DNA from: Spirochaetaceae bacterium
GTDB lineage: Bacteria > Spirochaetota > Spirochaetia > SZUA-6 > Bin103
Assembly: GCA_026710565.1 (NCBI GenBank)
Contig: JAPOQV010000647.1
Span: forward strand, 1-38,540
DNA length: 38,540 nt
Direction of reading: 5' to 3'
A program made the translations under genes and the position numbers. Shown here piece after piece: positions 23,259 through 31,486 of the stretch. The notes beneath the pieces were generated by a model. That model was given only the letters and a program-made list of their open reading frames with translations, made no database searches and was not told where the DNA came from. Every line of letters starts with the position of its first letter. The stretch's first letter is position 1.

Positions 23259-24278
23259 ATGGAACGCGGAGTGAAGCCCCCGATGCGGTCTGCCTATCGC
23301 GAGCTTGCGACACCAAGCATGGTGTGGCTGGTAGCCGGTATTGCCTTCAGCCTGATGGCGATCGTGGCTGTACTGGGCCCGATGGGCACACTACACACAT
23401 TGACTCTCACTCAAAGACTTGCCTACTTCGGAGCGATCACCATCGTTGAGGTGCCGATCTGCTTCGCTTCGGGGCTGTTCACGATGTACGTGATGCGCAA
23501 ACGCGGCTTGATTCAGCTCATGCTTGCACTGGCTCTGATGTGTTCCTTTGTAGTCGCGCCCGGTGCTCCCTTGGCCGTGAGCCTTTATGGAGTGTTTCAC
23601 GGTGGCGCTTTGCCGAAGGCCAGCTTGATCGAGATCTATGCGTTTGGCGTGTTGATGTTTAGTACCGGAACCGGTTTGGCGTTCTATGTCCTGTGCTTGC
23701 GGGTCACGCGACTGGCTCAGCGCAACGGCGAGGCCAAAGTCCCTTCCGATGTGTCACCTTCCGTCTTCGACGGGTCCGAAGATGTCGCTGTCGCAATGTC
23801 GGTCGGGAGTACCTCGGCCACGGCGGGCGACGACCGGCCTCAGTATTCCGCTCCCGCGCGGGTCGGTGACTCCGCGTCCAACGCCCCAGGCGCTACCGTT
23901 GAGAGCTCTGGCGCGCAACCGCCTGACAGCGGGGTCAGCGCTCCCGAACTGCGCCTGCCCGCAGAGATAGGGGAAGACATCGTCTATGCTCATGTTTCCG
24001 GACACTATGTAGAGGTCGTTACGACAGCCGGCACAGCCGTCGTGATGATGCGGCTGTCCGACGTGGCAAGAGCCCTGGAGAAGCAGGGAATGCAGACTCA
24101 TCGCTCGTACTGGGCAGCATATCGCCACATCGTTCGACTGCAGAGCACCGATCATCGTGGTGTGCTGCATCTCACCGCGGACCAGAGGGTTCCGGTAAGC
24201 CGCTCGTTTCATCGTGCCGTTCGAGCGTACATGGCGAACCGTAACGACCGCAGTTCGACCCTCTCAGCAGGCGGTTGA
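23259..24278 (+). CDS. Membrane-anchored LytTR-family transcriptional regulator
   Basis: 339 residues. Four membrane helices lie at about residues 21-42, 53-75, 83-105 and 125-147. A Ser/Ala/Pro-rich linker of some 90 residues follows, then a C-terminal LytTR DNA-binding domain (about 240-325) recognisable by the IVYAHVSGHYVEV strand, MRLSDVARALE, HRSYWAAYRHI and VPVSRSFHRAV. There is no receiver domain, so the signal is probably sensed by the membrane part. The start is uncertain: GAGGAG abuts the ATG at 23,259, and the in-frame GTG at 23,271 or ATG at 23,283 would have better spacing. The base composition is lower in GC than the neighbours. It lies in the insert between the two nucleotidyltransferase/ATPase modules, with LytTR-type repeats upstream. 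Confidence 0.85.
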   Translation: MERGVKPPMRSAYRELATPSMVWLVAGIAFSLMAIVAVLGPMGTLHTLTLTQRLAYFGAITIVEVPICFASGLFTMYVMRKRGLIQLMLALALMCSFVVAPGAPLAVSLYGVFHGGALPKASLIEIYAFGVLMFSTGTGLAFYVLCLRVTRLAQRNGEAKVPSDVSPSVFDGSEDVAVAMSVGSTSATAGDDRPQYSAPARVGDSASNAPGATVESSGAQPPDSGVSAPELRLPAEIGEDIVYAHVSGHYVEVVTTAGTAVVMMRLSDVARALEKQGMQTHRSYWAAYRHIVRLQSTDHRGVLHLTADQRVPVSRSFHRAVRAYMANRNDRSSTLSAGG

Positions 24279-24506
24279 GGCGATCTACCAATTACGCTCG
24301 ATGGTGCGCGGCATCAGTGCACGGAACCAAGTCTTGTACATGGGCGTTCGCAGATTGTCGCGCTCCATTTCGGAAATTGTGGTTCTGATCGCATCGGCAG
24401 GCCCTCTCTTCCACGCTGCCGATGATCCGTTTGAATCGGCAGATCGCTACTTCTGTTCGGCATCTCCGAACGGCCCGTTCTTTGCCCGGCTTGGGTTGCC
24501 CACGGC

Positions 24507-24700
24507 GCCCGCGCGACGGACGGCGTTCCGTTCCTGCGCGGCCGGAGGTCGTGCTTCTCTACAAGAGCAGGGACGGGGGCCCGAACAGCCACGCCGACTT
24601 ACAGCGGGCGGCACCGCTGCTCGCCCTGGAGAGCCGCTCGTGGCTTGCTGCGGCGCTGCAACGTCACCGTCCCGGCGATCCGTGGCTGGATGGACTGTGA
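24507..24700 (+). pseudogene. 3' remnant of a second nucleotidyltransferase, frameshifted
   Basis: Codons from 24,507 read ARATDGVPFLR, matching ARSAEGVPFLR of the intact copy. Two extra bases near 24,537 then shift the frame, after which RPEVVLLYKSR continues to the stop at 24,700 in line with the intact protein. The active-site half is missing, replaced on the left by unrelated lower-GC sequence of the insert. From VPFLRPE to the C-terminus 36 of 57 residues match the copy at 19,129-19,725, so this was a diverged paralogue rather than a recent duplicate. It has no catalytic residues and cannot be functional. Confidence 0.75.
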
Positions 24701-24731
24701 AGCGGCGAAGTTGAGTCTCGCGCTGCACATG

Positions 24732-24747
24732 ACTTCGGCGCCGAAGT
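24732..24747 (+). promoter_or_regulatory. 16-bp perfect palindrome upstream of the ATPase gene
   Basis: ACTTCGGCGCCGAAGT is fully self-complementary. It occupies the same place as the 13-bp hairpin of copy 1 and shares its left arm sequence. It may be a terminator stem for the upstream gene or an operator for the ATPase. Confidence 0.5.
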
Positions 24748-24863
24748 TCGCCCGGCGTCGGGGCGACCGGCTTGCGCGTAGCCGAACCGACCCTTGACCA
24801 CGGAGCCTATCGGCTCGCAGAGAAACGTCCTATCGTGTGCCGCGATCAGGACACGGGTGTCGC

Positions 24864-26594
24864 ATGCTGACCAGGCTTACGGTCCGGAACTTCAAGCGCT
24901 TCGGGGAGTTGGTGGTCGATCTGGGCAACCCGGTGATCTTCATCGGGCCGAACAACTCGGGCAAGACCTCGGCGATGCAGGCGCTCGCGCTTTGGGACGT
25001 GGGCCTGAAGCGCTGGAACGAGAGGCGAGGCGGCCGGAAGACACCGGAGAAGCGTCCCGGAGTCACGGTGAACCGGCGGGACCTGGTCTCGATTCCCGTC
25101 CCGGAGGCCAACCTGCTGTGGCGCAACCTGCGGGTGCGCGACGTGCGCAGCGTCGACGGGCGGCAGCGGACCAGCAACATCCGCATCGACATCGTCGTCG
25201 ATGGCGTGACCGACGAGCGCGCGTGGACCTGCGGTCTGGAGTTCGACTACGCCAACGAGGAGTCGTTCTACTGCCGGCCGTTGCGGGTCGGCGGCGGATC
25301 GCCGGAGCGGATGGCGGTGCCCGAGGCGGCGGCGAAGGGCCGCATCGCCTTCCTGCCGCCGATGTCCGGGCTCGCCGCGACGGAGGCGCGGCTCGACGCG
25401 GGCTCCGTGAACGTGCGCATCGGCGAGGGCCGGACCGCCGAGGTGCTGCGCAACCTCTGCTATAGCGTCCACCGGGAGCGCGAGGACCAGTGGGAACAGC
25501 TCGTCGCCTGGATTCGCCGGCTATTCGGGGCGGAGCTCCTGCCGCCGCGCTACCTCCCCGAACGGGGCGAGATCACGATGAGCTACCGCGAGGGCGGCAC
25601 GGCGCTCGACCTGTCCTCGTCCGGGCGCGGCCTTCAGCAGACGCTGCTCCTGCTGGCGTACCTGTACGCCAATCCGGGCTCGCTGCTGCTGCTGGACGAG
25701 CCGGACGCCCACCTGGAGATCCTGCGCCAGCGCCAGACATACCACCTGCTGTCGGAAGTCGCGCGCGACACCGGCTGCCAGGTGATCGCCGCCAGCCACT
25801 CGGAGGTGATCCTCAACGAGGCGGCGGGCAGGGACACGGTGATTGCCTTCGTCGGCGCGCCACACCGGATCGCCGACCGCGGCAGCCAAGCGCTGAAGGC
25901 GCTCACGGAGATCGGCTTCGAGCAGTACTTCCACGCGCGCGAGACCGGCTGGGTGCTGTACCTGCGGAGCTCGACCGACTTGGCGGTGCTGCTGGCCTTC
26001 GCGCGGCGGCTCGGCCACGAGGCCGCCTCCGAAGCGCTGTCCCGGCCGTTCGTGCGCTACGTCGCCAACAACGCGAGCGAGGTGACGCGCCACTACCACG
26101 CACTGCGGGAAGCGGTGCCCGCGCTGCGCGGTATCGCCCTGTTCGACCGCGTGACGGACGGCCCGCCGGACATCGCCCCGGTCGAGTGCCTGGTGTGGGA
26201 ACGGCGCGAGGTCGAGAACTACCTGTGCACCCGGCGGACGCTGGAGGCGTACGCGGCGGAGTCGAGCGATGTCGACCGCCTGGGCTCGCTATTCGCGCCG
26301 CCGGAAGTGGAGCGCCGCCGCGTGGCGATGAACGACGCGATCGCGGAGGTGGAGAAGGCGCTGGCCGCGGACGGCACGGCGGCGCCGTGGAGCACCGACC
26401 TCCGGGCGGGCGAACAGGTCCTGGAGCCCATCGTCGCGGCCTTCTTCCGCCAGCTCGACCTGCCGTCAGCGAACAGGGGCTTCCAGGAGCTGGTCGAGCA
26501 CGTGCCGGAGGACGAGATCGCGCCGGAGATCGCCGGCAAGCTGGACGCCATCGCGCGGGTCGCGGCCGGCCCAAGCCCTGCGCCGGAACCCTGA
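24864..26594 (+). CDS. ABC-type AAA ATPase with TOPRIM/DUF4435-like C-terminal domain (OLD/PARIS-like architecture)
   Basis: 576 residues. The N-terminal ATPase has Walker A GPNNSGKTS (28-36), an ABC-like signature LSSSGRGLQQ (about 250-259), Walker B LLLLDEPDAH (about 274-283) and a switch His in AASHSEV (about 310), all features of SMC/RecF/OLD-type ATPases. From about residue 365 a second domain follows: LYLRSSTDLAVL, GIALFDRVTDG, then WERREVENYL. This resembles TOPRIM/DUF4435 nuclease domains of OLD and PARIS-like systems. The first acidic residue (normally E-G-x-x-D) is RSSTD here, so nuclease activity is doubtful. The ATG at 24,864 is shared with the truncated copy. A degenerate nucleotidyltransferase precedes it by 163 bp. 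A role in defence or DNA-damage response is inferred, not shown. Confidence 0.78.
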   Translation: MLTRLTVRNFKRFGELVVDLGNPVIFIGPNNSGKTSAMQALALWDVGLKRWNERRGGRKTPEKRPGVTVNRRDLVSIPVPEANLLWRNLRVRDVRSVDGRQRTSNIRIDIVVDGVTDERAWTCGLEFDYANEESFYCRPLRVGGGSPERMAVPEAAAKGRIAFLPPMSGLAATEARLDAGSVNVRIGEGRTAEVLRNLCYSVHREREDQWEQLVAWIRRLFGAELLPPRYLPERGEITMSYREGGTALDLSSSGRGLQQTLLLLAYLYANPGSLLLLDEPDAHLEILRQRQTYHLLSEVARDTGCQVIAASHSEVILNEAAGRDTVIAFVGAPHRIADRGSQALKALTEIGFEQYFHARETGWVLYLRSSTDLAVLLAFARRLGHEAASEALSRPFVRYVANNASEVTRHYHALREAVPALRGIALFDRVTDGPPDIAPVECLVWERREVENYLCTRRTLEAYAAESSDVDRLGSLFAPPEVERRRVAMNDAIAEVEKALAADGTAAPWSTDLRAGEQVLEPIVAAFFRQLDLPSANRGFQELVEHVPEDEIAPEIAGKLDAIARVAAGPSPAPEP

Positions 26595-26631
26595 CCGGGG
26601 TGCCGCCGTTCCGGCGTGCAGCGGGGACGTC

Positions 26632-26661
26632 ACCTTCGGTGGACGCACCTTTGGTGGACGC
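26632..26661 (+). repeat. 15-bp tandem repeat (two copies, one mismatch)
   Basis: ACCTTCGGTGGACGC is directly followed by ACCTTTGGTGGACGC. It lies in the 95-bp spacer between the ATPase stop and the SDR start. It may be a protein-binding site or a slippage duplication. Confidence 0.6.
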
Positions 26662-26689
26662 TGCCGGCGCGAACGCGCAGGATGGCCGC

Positions 26690-27481
26690 ATGGGTGTTCT
26701 TGACAGGTTCTCGCTGCGCGGCAAGACGGCGGTGGTGACCGCGGGGGCGGGGCCGCTGTTCGGCAGCAGCATCTCGGAGGCGCTGGCGGAAGCCGGCGCG
26801 CGCGTGATCACCGCATCCCGGTCGCTCGAGCGCAACCGGGAGTTCGCGGCGGCGCTGGCCGCGAAGACCGGCGCCGAGGTGCACGGCATGGAGCTGGACA
26901 TCGGCGACGCGGCGGCGATCGAGCGCTTCCACGCCGAGGTCATCGACCGCTTCGGGAACGTCGAAGTATTGGTCAACAGCGCGCTGGCCCGCGATGCGAC
27001 CGCCGGCAGCTTCGAGACACAGACCATCGATGCCTGGCAACAGTCCGCGGCCGGCGACATGGTCGGGCTGTACGCCATCTGCAAGGCGTTCGTCGGCTCG
27101 ATGGTCGCCGCCGGGGGAGGCAGCATCATCAACATCTCCAGCATCTACGGCGTGGTCGGCAACGATCCTTCGCTCTACGAGGACACCGAGATGGTGCAGC
27201 CGCCGAATTACAACTTCATCAAGGCCGGAATGATCAACTTCACCCGCTACGTCGCCAACTACTACGGCAGGAAGGGCGTGCGCGCGAACTGCATCTCGCC
27301 CGGCGGCTACTACACCGGGCAGGCCGGCCCGTTCGTGGAGCGCTACAACAAGCGCGTGCCGATGGGCCGCATGATGGACAACGAGGACCTCAAGGGCGCG
27401 GTGGTGTTCCTGGCCTCGGACGCGTCGGCGTACGTGACCGGCCACAACCTGTTGGTGGACGGCGGCTTCACGACGATCTGA
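26690..27481 (+). CDS. SDR-family oxidoreductase
   Basis: 263 residues. The cofactor motif is slightly unusual (TAGAGPLFGSSI in place of T-G-x-x-x-G-I-G). LDIGD, LVNSALA, the catalytic Ser in NISSIYG, and Y-x-x-x-K in NYNFIKAG follow. The C-terminal NLLVDGG is typical. The VGNDPSLYEDTEM segment after the Ser and YNFIKAGMINFTRYVA resemble sialic-acid/legionaminic-type or sugar SDRs. Start: the ATG at 26,690 with AGGA 7 nt upstream; the frame is open far upstream, but that part overlaps the ATPase. It converges with the MerT-like gene. Specific substrate unknown. Confidence 0.87.
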   Translation: MGVLDRFSLRGKTAVVTAGAGPLFGSSISEALAEAGARVITASRSLERNREFAAALAAKTGAEVHGMELDIGDAAAIERFHAEVIDRFGNVEVLVNSALARDATAGSFETQTIDAWQQSAAGDMVGLYAICKAFVGSMVAAGGGSIINISSIYGVVGNDPSLYEDTEMVQPPNYNFIKAGMINFTRYVANYYGRKGVRANCISPGGYYTGQAGPFVERYNKRVPMGRMMDNEDLKGAVVFLASDASAYVTGHNLLVDGGFTTI

Positions 27482-27499
27482 TGCGCGCGGCCGGCGGCG

Positions 27500-27868
27500 C
27501 TACCCGAACCAGATGCCCAGGTACTTGGTGAACCAGAACAGCCCGATGTAGGTGCCAACGCCGGCGACGGCCAGGACGGCCAGCAGCCGCCACGACCGGC
27601 GCGCTCCCGCCAGGGTGCACATGCGCCGCTTGCGCAGGTACAGCACGACCGCAACCGTCGCGACGGCCAGGCCGAAGGCGCGGAAAAACCAGGCGTAGCC
27701 GTAGTAGAGGGTGTCGCCCAAGGTGACCGCCTCCGCCGCGGTGGCGATGCCGAGCAGCACCAGCACCACCGGCGACACGCAGCACATGATGCCGGCGAGC
27801 CCGGAAAGCAGGCCGAACTTGATGCCCTTGCGGATCTCGCCGCCGTGTGCGGCGGCCTCGGCGTGCAT
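27500..27868 (-). CDS. MerT-like small membrane transport protein
   Basis: 122 residues with three or four hydrophobic segments (about 16-38, 50-75 and 92-115). The first membrane helix contains a vicinal Cys pair, Cys29-Cys30 (GIMCCVSPVVLVLLG), and a third Cys lies in the cytoplasmic loop (RRMCTLAG). This is the pattern of MerT/MerC-type mercuric ion or other soft-metal importers. There is no merR, merP or merA nearby, so a role in mercury resistance is not supported. It may carry another thiol-reactive metal or have a different job. It starts 8 bp after the exonuclease III gene on the same strand and is the last gene of that unit. Confidence 0.65.
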   Translation of the reverse strand: MHAEAAAHGGEIRKGIKFGLLSGLAGIMCCVSPVVLVLLGIATAAEAVTLGDTLYYGYAWFFRAFGLAVATVAVVLYLRKRRMCTLAGARRSWRLLAVLAVAGVGTYIGLFWFTKYLGIWFG

Positions 27869-27876
27869 CGCTCCGC

Positions 27877-28683
27877 TCAGGCCGCGCGGATCTCGGCGAT
27901 CACCGGCGCGTGGTCGCTGGCGATCATGCCGTCCTTCTTCTTGCGGTAGTCGCGGTCGATCGTGACCGCCTCTGTCCGCTCCGCGAGCGGCGGCGTGGCC
28001 AGCAGGAAGTCGATGCGCAGGCCCAGGTTCTTGTGGAAGTTGCCGGCGCGATAGTCCCACCAGGAGAACTGCTGGAGCTCCGGGTTCACGGCGCGGAACA
28101 CATCCACCGTGCCCAGGGCGAGCAGCGCCTGGAAGCGGTCGCGCTCCTCGGCGGTGTGGAAGATCTTCTCCCGCCACGTCTCCTCGTCCCAGGTGTCCAG
28201 CGCGGCCGGGCAGAGGTTGAAGTCTCCGCCGATCACGAGCGGCCGATCGGGGCGCAGCTCGCGCTCCGCGAAGCTCACCAGTCCGTCGAGGAACGCCAGC
28301 TTGTGGCCGAACTCCGGGTGCTCGACGGTACGCCCGTTGGGGACGTACACCGACACGCAGTCGAGCGGGCCGAGCCGGTCGACCTCGGCCCGCACGCCGA
28401 TCAGCCGTGCCCCCTGCTCCTCCAGCCCCGGCAGGCCGCGGCTGGTGACCTCCGCGGTGCGTACCGTCTCCTCCCGGGCGAGGACGGCCACGCCGTTCCA
28501 GCTCTTCTGGCCGTGCACGAGCGCCCGGTACCCGGCTTCGCGGAACTCGTCGTGCGGGAAGCGGTCGTCGGGCACCTTGAGTTCCTGCAGCAGCGCCAGG
28601 TCGGGGGCGCGCGCCGCCAGCCAGTGCCGGACGAAGCCCAGCCGCGCCTGCATGCCGTTGATGTTCCAGGTGGCGATGGTCAT
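27877..28683 (-). CDS. xth: Exodeoxyribonuclease III / AP endonuclease
   Basis: 268 residues, the normal length. All catalytic landmarks of the ExoIII fold are present: Asn in ATWNING, Glu in LLQELKV, Tyr in VSVYVPNGR, Asp and Asn in GGDFNLCP, Asp in LRIDFLL, and the final Asp-His in SDHAPV. The enzyme cuts DNA at abasic sites and degrades 3' ends in base-excision repair. The ATG at 28,683 is 10 bp after the stop of the epimerase gene, so it is in the same transcription unit as that gene and the MerT-like gene, an unusual grouping. Confidence 0.95.
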   Translation of the reverse strand: MTIATWNINGMQARLGFVRHWLAARAPDLALLQELKVPDDRFPHDEFREAGYRALVHGQKSWNGVAVLAREETVRTAEVTSRGLPGLEEQGARLIGVRAEVDRLGPLDCVSVYVPNGRTVEHPEFGHKLAFLDGLVSFAERELRPDRPLVIGGDFNLCPAALDTWDEETWREKIFHTAEERDRFQALLALGTVDVFRAVNPELQQFSWWDYRAGNFHKNLGLRIDFLLATPPLAERTEAVTIDRDYRKKKDGMIASDHAPVIAEIRAA

Positions 28684-28693
28684 CGCGGCGCCG

Positions 28694-29563
28694 TCAGCCG
28701 TCCGTCCGCCAGCCGGCTTCGGCCAGCGCGGCGAGCCCGTAGTCGAACTCGCCTCTGATGTGCGGGATGTCCGGCATCCGGTACTCGAAGTCGAGCGACA
28801 CCGAGCGCTGGTAGCCGGCCCGCTGCAGAGCCTCCCGGAACGCGGCGAAGTCGACGGTGCCGCGGCCGGGCGTCAGCTCCAGGTCCTGGCGGAAGTCGCG
28901 CGTGTCGCTGCCGGACGCGTCGCGCAGGTGCACGTGCCGCAGGCAGTCGCCCAGGAAGGCGAACAGGTCGTCCGGGTCGTAGCCGATCACGCCCCAGTGG
29001 CTGGTGTCGACGGTGGCGGCCACCGCCGGATGGTCGATCTCCTCGAACATCGCCTTGACGTGCTCGACCGAGTCGGTGATCTGGAACAGGTGCGGGACCT
29101 CCAGGTGGAGGTACATCCCCAGGTCGGAAGCGATCCTCGCCTGTTCCCTGAACGCCCCGGCCGCCGCCTTCAGGTGGCGCAGCCACTCGCGCTCGTCGAG
29201 CTGCCGCCGGGCGGTGCTCATCGTCACCGTGCGCACCCCCAGGCGGGAGGCCAGCTCCAGGTACCAGCGGCCGCGCGCGACCGCCTCGCGCGCATCGCCT
29301 GAGTCGGTGTAGTCGAAGAAGCGGTCACGTCCGTCGGGCTCCCAGCGTCCGAGCGAGATGTTGCACGCCATCGCCCGCACGGCGTTGCGGTCGAGGACGT
29401 CGGCCACCGCCTCGGCCGTGGTGTCCGGGTAGGGCAGGTGCACGCAGAAGGAGCCCATGTGGCTGATCTCGACCTCGCGGAATCCGGTGTCGGCCAGTTG
29501 GGCGAGCGCGGTCTCGAGCCCGTACGCGGAGTAGCCGAGGGTGGTGGCGGCGTGGATCTTCAT
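28694..29563 (-). CDS. Sugar phosphate isomerase/epimerase (AP_endonuc_2 TIM barrel)
   Basis: 289 residues. The barrel carries the metal site of the xylose-isomerase-like superfamily: Glu in LHLEVPHLF, Asp and His in VDTSHWG, His in HVHLRDA, and Glu in SLDFEYR. These proteins isomerise or epimerise sugars, inosose or keto acids using Mn or Mg. Substrate unknown. The ATG at 29,563 has no Shine-Dalgarno; CATTAT lies 8 nt upstream. The 31-bp spacer is shared with the divergent creatininase gene. It is the first gene of a unit with exonuclease III. Confidence 0.88.
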   Translation of the reverse strand: MKIHAATTLGYSAYGLETALAQLADTGFREVEISHMGSFCVHLPYPDTTAEAVADVLDRNAVRAMACNISLGRWEPDGRDRFFDYTDSGDAREAVARGRWYLELASRLGVRTVTMSTARRQLDEREWLRHLKAAAGAFREQARIASDLGMYLHLEVPHLFQITDSVEHVKAMFEEIDHPAVAATVDTSHWGVIGYDPDDLFAFLGDCLRHVHLRDASGSDTRDFRQDLELTPGRGTVDFAAFREALQRAGYQRSVSLDFEYRMPDIPHIRGEFDYGLAALAEAGWRTDG

Positions 29564-29571
29564 CGTCGGCC

Positions 29572-29577
29572 ATAATG
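29572..29577 (-). promoter_or_regulatory. Shared AT-rich promoter element between epimerase and creatininase genes
   Basis: On the minus strand CATTAT lies 8 nt before the epimerase ATG. On the plus strand the overlapping CATAAT (29,571-29,576) could serve the creatininase gene, whose ATG is at 29,595. This is the only AT-rich stretch in the 31-bp divergent spacer. Confidence 0.35.
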
Positions 29578-29594
29578 ATGCGAATGGAGGACCG

Positions 29595-30344
29595 ATGCTA
29601 ACCCTGTTTGCCGAGCTCACCCGTGAGGAGGCGCGCGAGCGCGCCGCCGATTCGCTGGCGGTCGTGCCGACGGCGTCGATCGAACAACACGGCCCGCACC
29701 TGGCCGTCGTCACCGACACGCTGCTGGTGACCACGGTCGCCCGCCGCAGCGCCGAGGAGACCGGCGGCTCCGTGGTGGTCACGCCCACCGTCTGCTACGG
29801 AAACTCGCACCATCACCGCCCCCATCCCGGCGTGCTGTCGCTGCAGTCCGACGTGTTCCTGGCCACTACCCGCGACGTGATCGAGGGGCTGAGCCTGTCC
29901 GGCTACCGGCGGATCCTGCTGCTGAACGGCCACGGCGGCAACACCGCCGCCAACCAGGTCGCCGCGCAGGATGCGGTCAACCGCTACGGGCTGCCGGGCA
30001 AGGTGCACGCGGCCCCCTACTGGGACGTGGCGCGTGCGGCCCTGGTGGCCGGCGGCCTGGAGAACGACCGGCTCCCCGGCCACGCCGGCCACTTCGAGAC
30101 GGCCATGGTGATGGCGGTCCGCCCGGAGCTGGTGCGCCAGGAGGTGCTGGACGACTTGCCTGCGGTCGACCGGGAACGGATCGGGCTGCCGGCCGGCAAG
30201 CCGGGCACCGCGACGCAGCAGAACCGCGACTGGGGGATCGGCCCCGGCTACACCGACGACCCGGCGTCCGCCACGCCGGAGGCGGGCAGGCGCTACCTGC
30301 AGATCATCATCGAAGAGGTGAGCAGGCTGTACGCCAGCCTGTGA
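29595..30344 (+). CDS. Creatininase-family amidohydrolase
   Basis: 249 residues with GGAGG 4 nt before the ATG. Metal ligands of the family are visible: Glu30 and His32 in SIEQHGPH, Asp41 in VVTDT, His in LLNGHGGN, and Glu in HAGHFETA. The family opens small cyclic amides (creatinine, mycofactocin-precursor peptides, FAPy-type formamides and others) with zinc or manganese. There is no mycofactocin or creatine pathway here, so the substrate is open. It is divergent from the epimerase gene across 31 bp and may be co-regulated with it. Homologues of this kind are often multiplied in symbiont genomes. Confidence 0.9.
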   Translation: MLTLFAELTREEARERAADSLAVVPTASIEQHGPHLAVVTDTLLVTTVARRSAEETGGSVVVTPTVCYGNSHHHRPHPGVLSLQSDVFLATTRDVIEGLSLSGYRRILLLNGHGGNTAANQVAAQDAVNRYGLPGKVHAAPYWDVARAALVAGGLENDRLPGHAGHFETAMVMAVRPELVRQEVLDDLPAVDRERIGLPAGKPGTATQQNRDWGIGPGYTDDPASATPEAGRRYLQIIIEEVSRLYASL

Positions 30345-30359
30345 GCCGGCGGGCCGGCG

Positions 30360-31400
30360 CTACGCGCGGGTCTCCGAGTCGCCGTTGTCCGGTTTGGACT
30401 CCGGGCGTTTGAACAGGCCGTCCAGCGTGCCCTTGATCGAGTCGATCCCGTCCCAGACGGTCGCCTTGGCCTTCTCGAACCCGTCCTGGTAGCTGCCGGC
30501 CGCTTCCTGGAAGTCGGCGGCCGCGTCGTCCGGCTCCTGGCCGCGGCGCACGTAGTCGCCGTCCAGGACCGCCTGGTAGGAGCCGGCGTCCACCCAGGTC
30601 TTGAGCTCGGTCAGGCGCAGCACGGCGAACGGGTGGCGCTGGCCGAGCAGGTTCAGCACCTTGTAGACCTGATCCAGGAAGCCGGAGTCCTTGCGGTACT
30701 CCTCCGCCTGCTCGAAGAACGCGCCGATGTTGAGCTGGCTGGTGTCGCCGCCGCCGGCCAGCTTCATCAGCAACTCGTAGCTGCCGCCGGTCTCCTGGCA
30801 GACCAGCAGCCCGGCGCGGTCGGCGCTCAGCTCGCTCTTGCGGTCCCATTCCAGCAGCGCCAGGAGGATCGGCAGCACGATGAGCTGCCCGACGCGTACG
30901 TACGACAGGGATACCTGCAGCAGCATTGCCAGGAGCGTCTTGTACAGGGCGTGCCCGCTCAGGCAGTGGCCGAGCTCGTGGCCGATCACGGCGATCAGCT
31001 CGTCGTCGCTCATGGTGTGCACGATGGAGCTGGTCAGCGTGATGAACGGCCGGTCGACGCCGACGATGGTGCCGTTCAGGATCGGGTGCTGGACGATGTA
31101 CAGCTCCGGCGTGAGCTCGGCGTCCAGGCAGGTGCTGGCCTCCTGCAGCAGCACGTTGATGCGCGGGAACTGGCGGTCGTCCACGCGCACGGCGGAAGCC
31201 AGGTGCAGGAGGCGCAAGGAACGCTCGGTGGTCGAACCGATGAACTTGCGCAGCAGTTCGTCGAATCCCGGGATCTTCTTCAGCGCGTTCAGCGCGGCGC
31301 GGTCAGCGGGATGCTCCCAGGTGCGGGAGCTGATCTCGGGAAAGGCGCGCTTTCCGGCGCGGCCACTCTTCAAGACTGCGGTGCTGCCCTGCTCGGCCAT
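30360..31400 (-). CDS. M48-family membrane metallopeptidase
   Basis: 346 residues with a GAGGGGG ribosome site before the ATG. The zinc site is H141-E142-x-x-H145 (GHELGHCLSG), with the third ligand in RKSELSADRAG (Glu190). Between them lies a hydrophobic segment (about residues 155-185) that could form one or two membrane helices, as in HtpX/Ste24-type proteases. The C-terminal 60 residues are a charged, helical tail (DAAADFQEAAGSYQDGF) unlike the core. The substrate is presumably misfolded or lipidated membrane proteins (family knowledge). It is monocistronic by orientation: convergent with creatininase and divergent from the Nudix gene. Confidence 0.9.
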   Translation of the reverse strand: MAEQGSTAVLKSGRAGKRAFPEISSRTWEHPADRAALNALKKIPGFDELLRKFIGSTTERSLRLLHLASAVRVDDRQFPRINVLLQEASTCLDAELTPELYIVQHPILNGTIVGVDRPFITLTSSIVHTMSDDELIAVIGHELGHCLSGHALYKTLLAMLLQVSLSYVRVGQLIVLPILLALLEWDRKSELSADRAGLLVCQETGGSYELLMKLAGGGDTSQLNIGAFFEQAEEYRKDSGFLDQVYKVLNLLGQRHPFAVLRLTELKTWVDAGSYQAVLDGDYVRRGQEPDDAAADFQEAAGSYQDGFEKAKATVWDGIDSIKGTLDGLFKRPESKPDNGDSETRA

Positions 31401-31486
31401 GGATTCCCCCTCCCGCGCCCGGCCGGCACGGGTATGGGCAAACGTACGCCGGGGCAGGGGAGGGGGCAAGGTCGCCCGAGTACCGG

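Larger units (their letters stand above)
24507..25083 (+). repeat. Homologous block, copy 2 (NTase 3' end, spacer, ATPase 5' end)
   Basis: This block aligns with 19,534-20,179 in the same order and orientation. The spacer here is 163 bp against 234 bp in copy 1. The conserved 44-nt element before the ATPase is at 24,802-24,845, with 37 of 44 bases the same. Together the two blocks bracket about 4.3 kb of unrelated sequence. Confidence 0.85.

Noticed and set aside
24864..26594. Naming the ATPase as a definite PARIS or OLD defence protein
   Set aside because: The order of motifs fits, but the key acidic residue of the TOPRIM-like domain is different and no search could be run. It is reported as resemblance only.
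25490..26689. Upstream extension of the SDR frame through the ATPase gene
   Set aside because: The extension is Arg/Gly/Pro-rich and overlaps a protein with all ATPase motifs. The SDR fold begins cleanly at 26,690.
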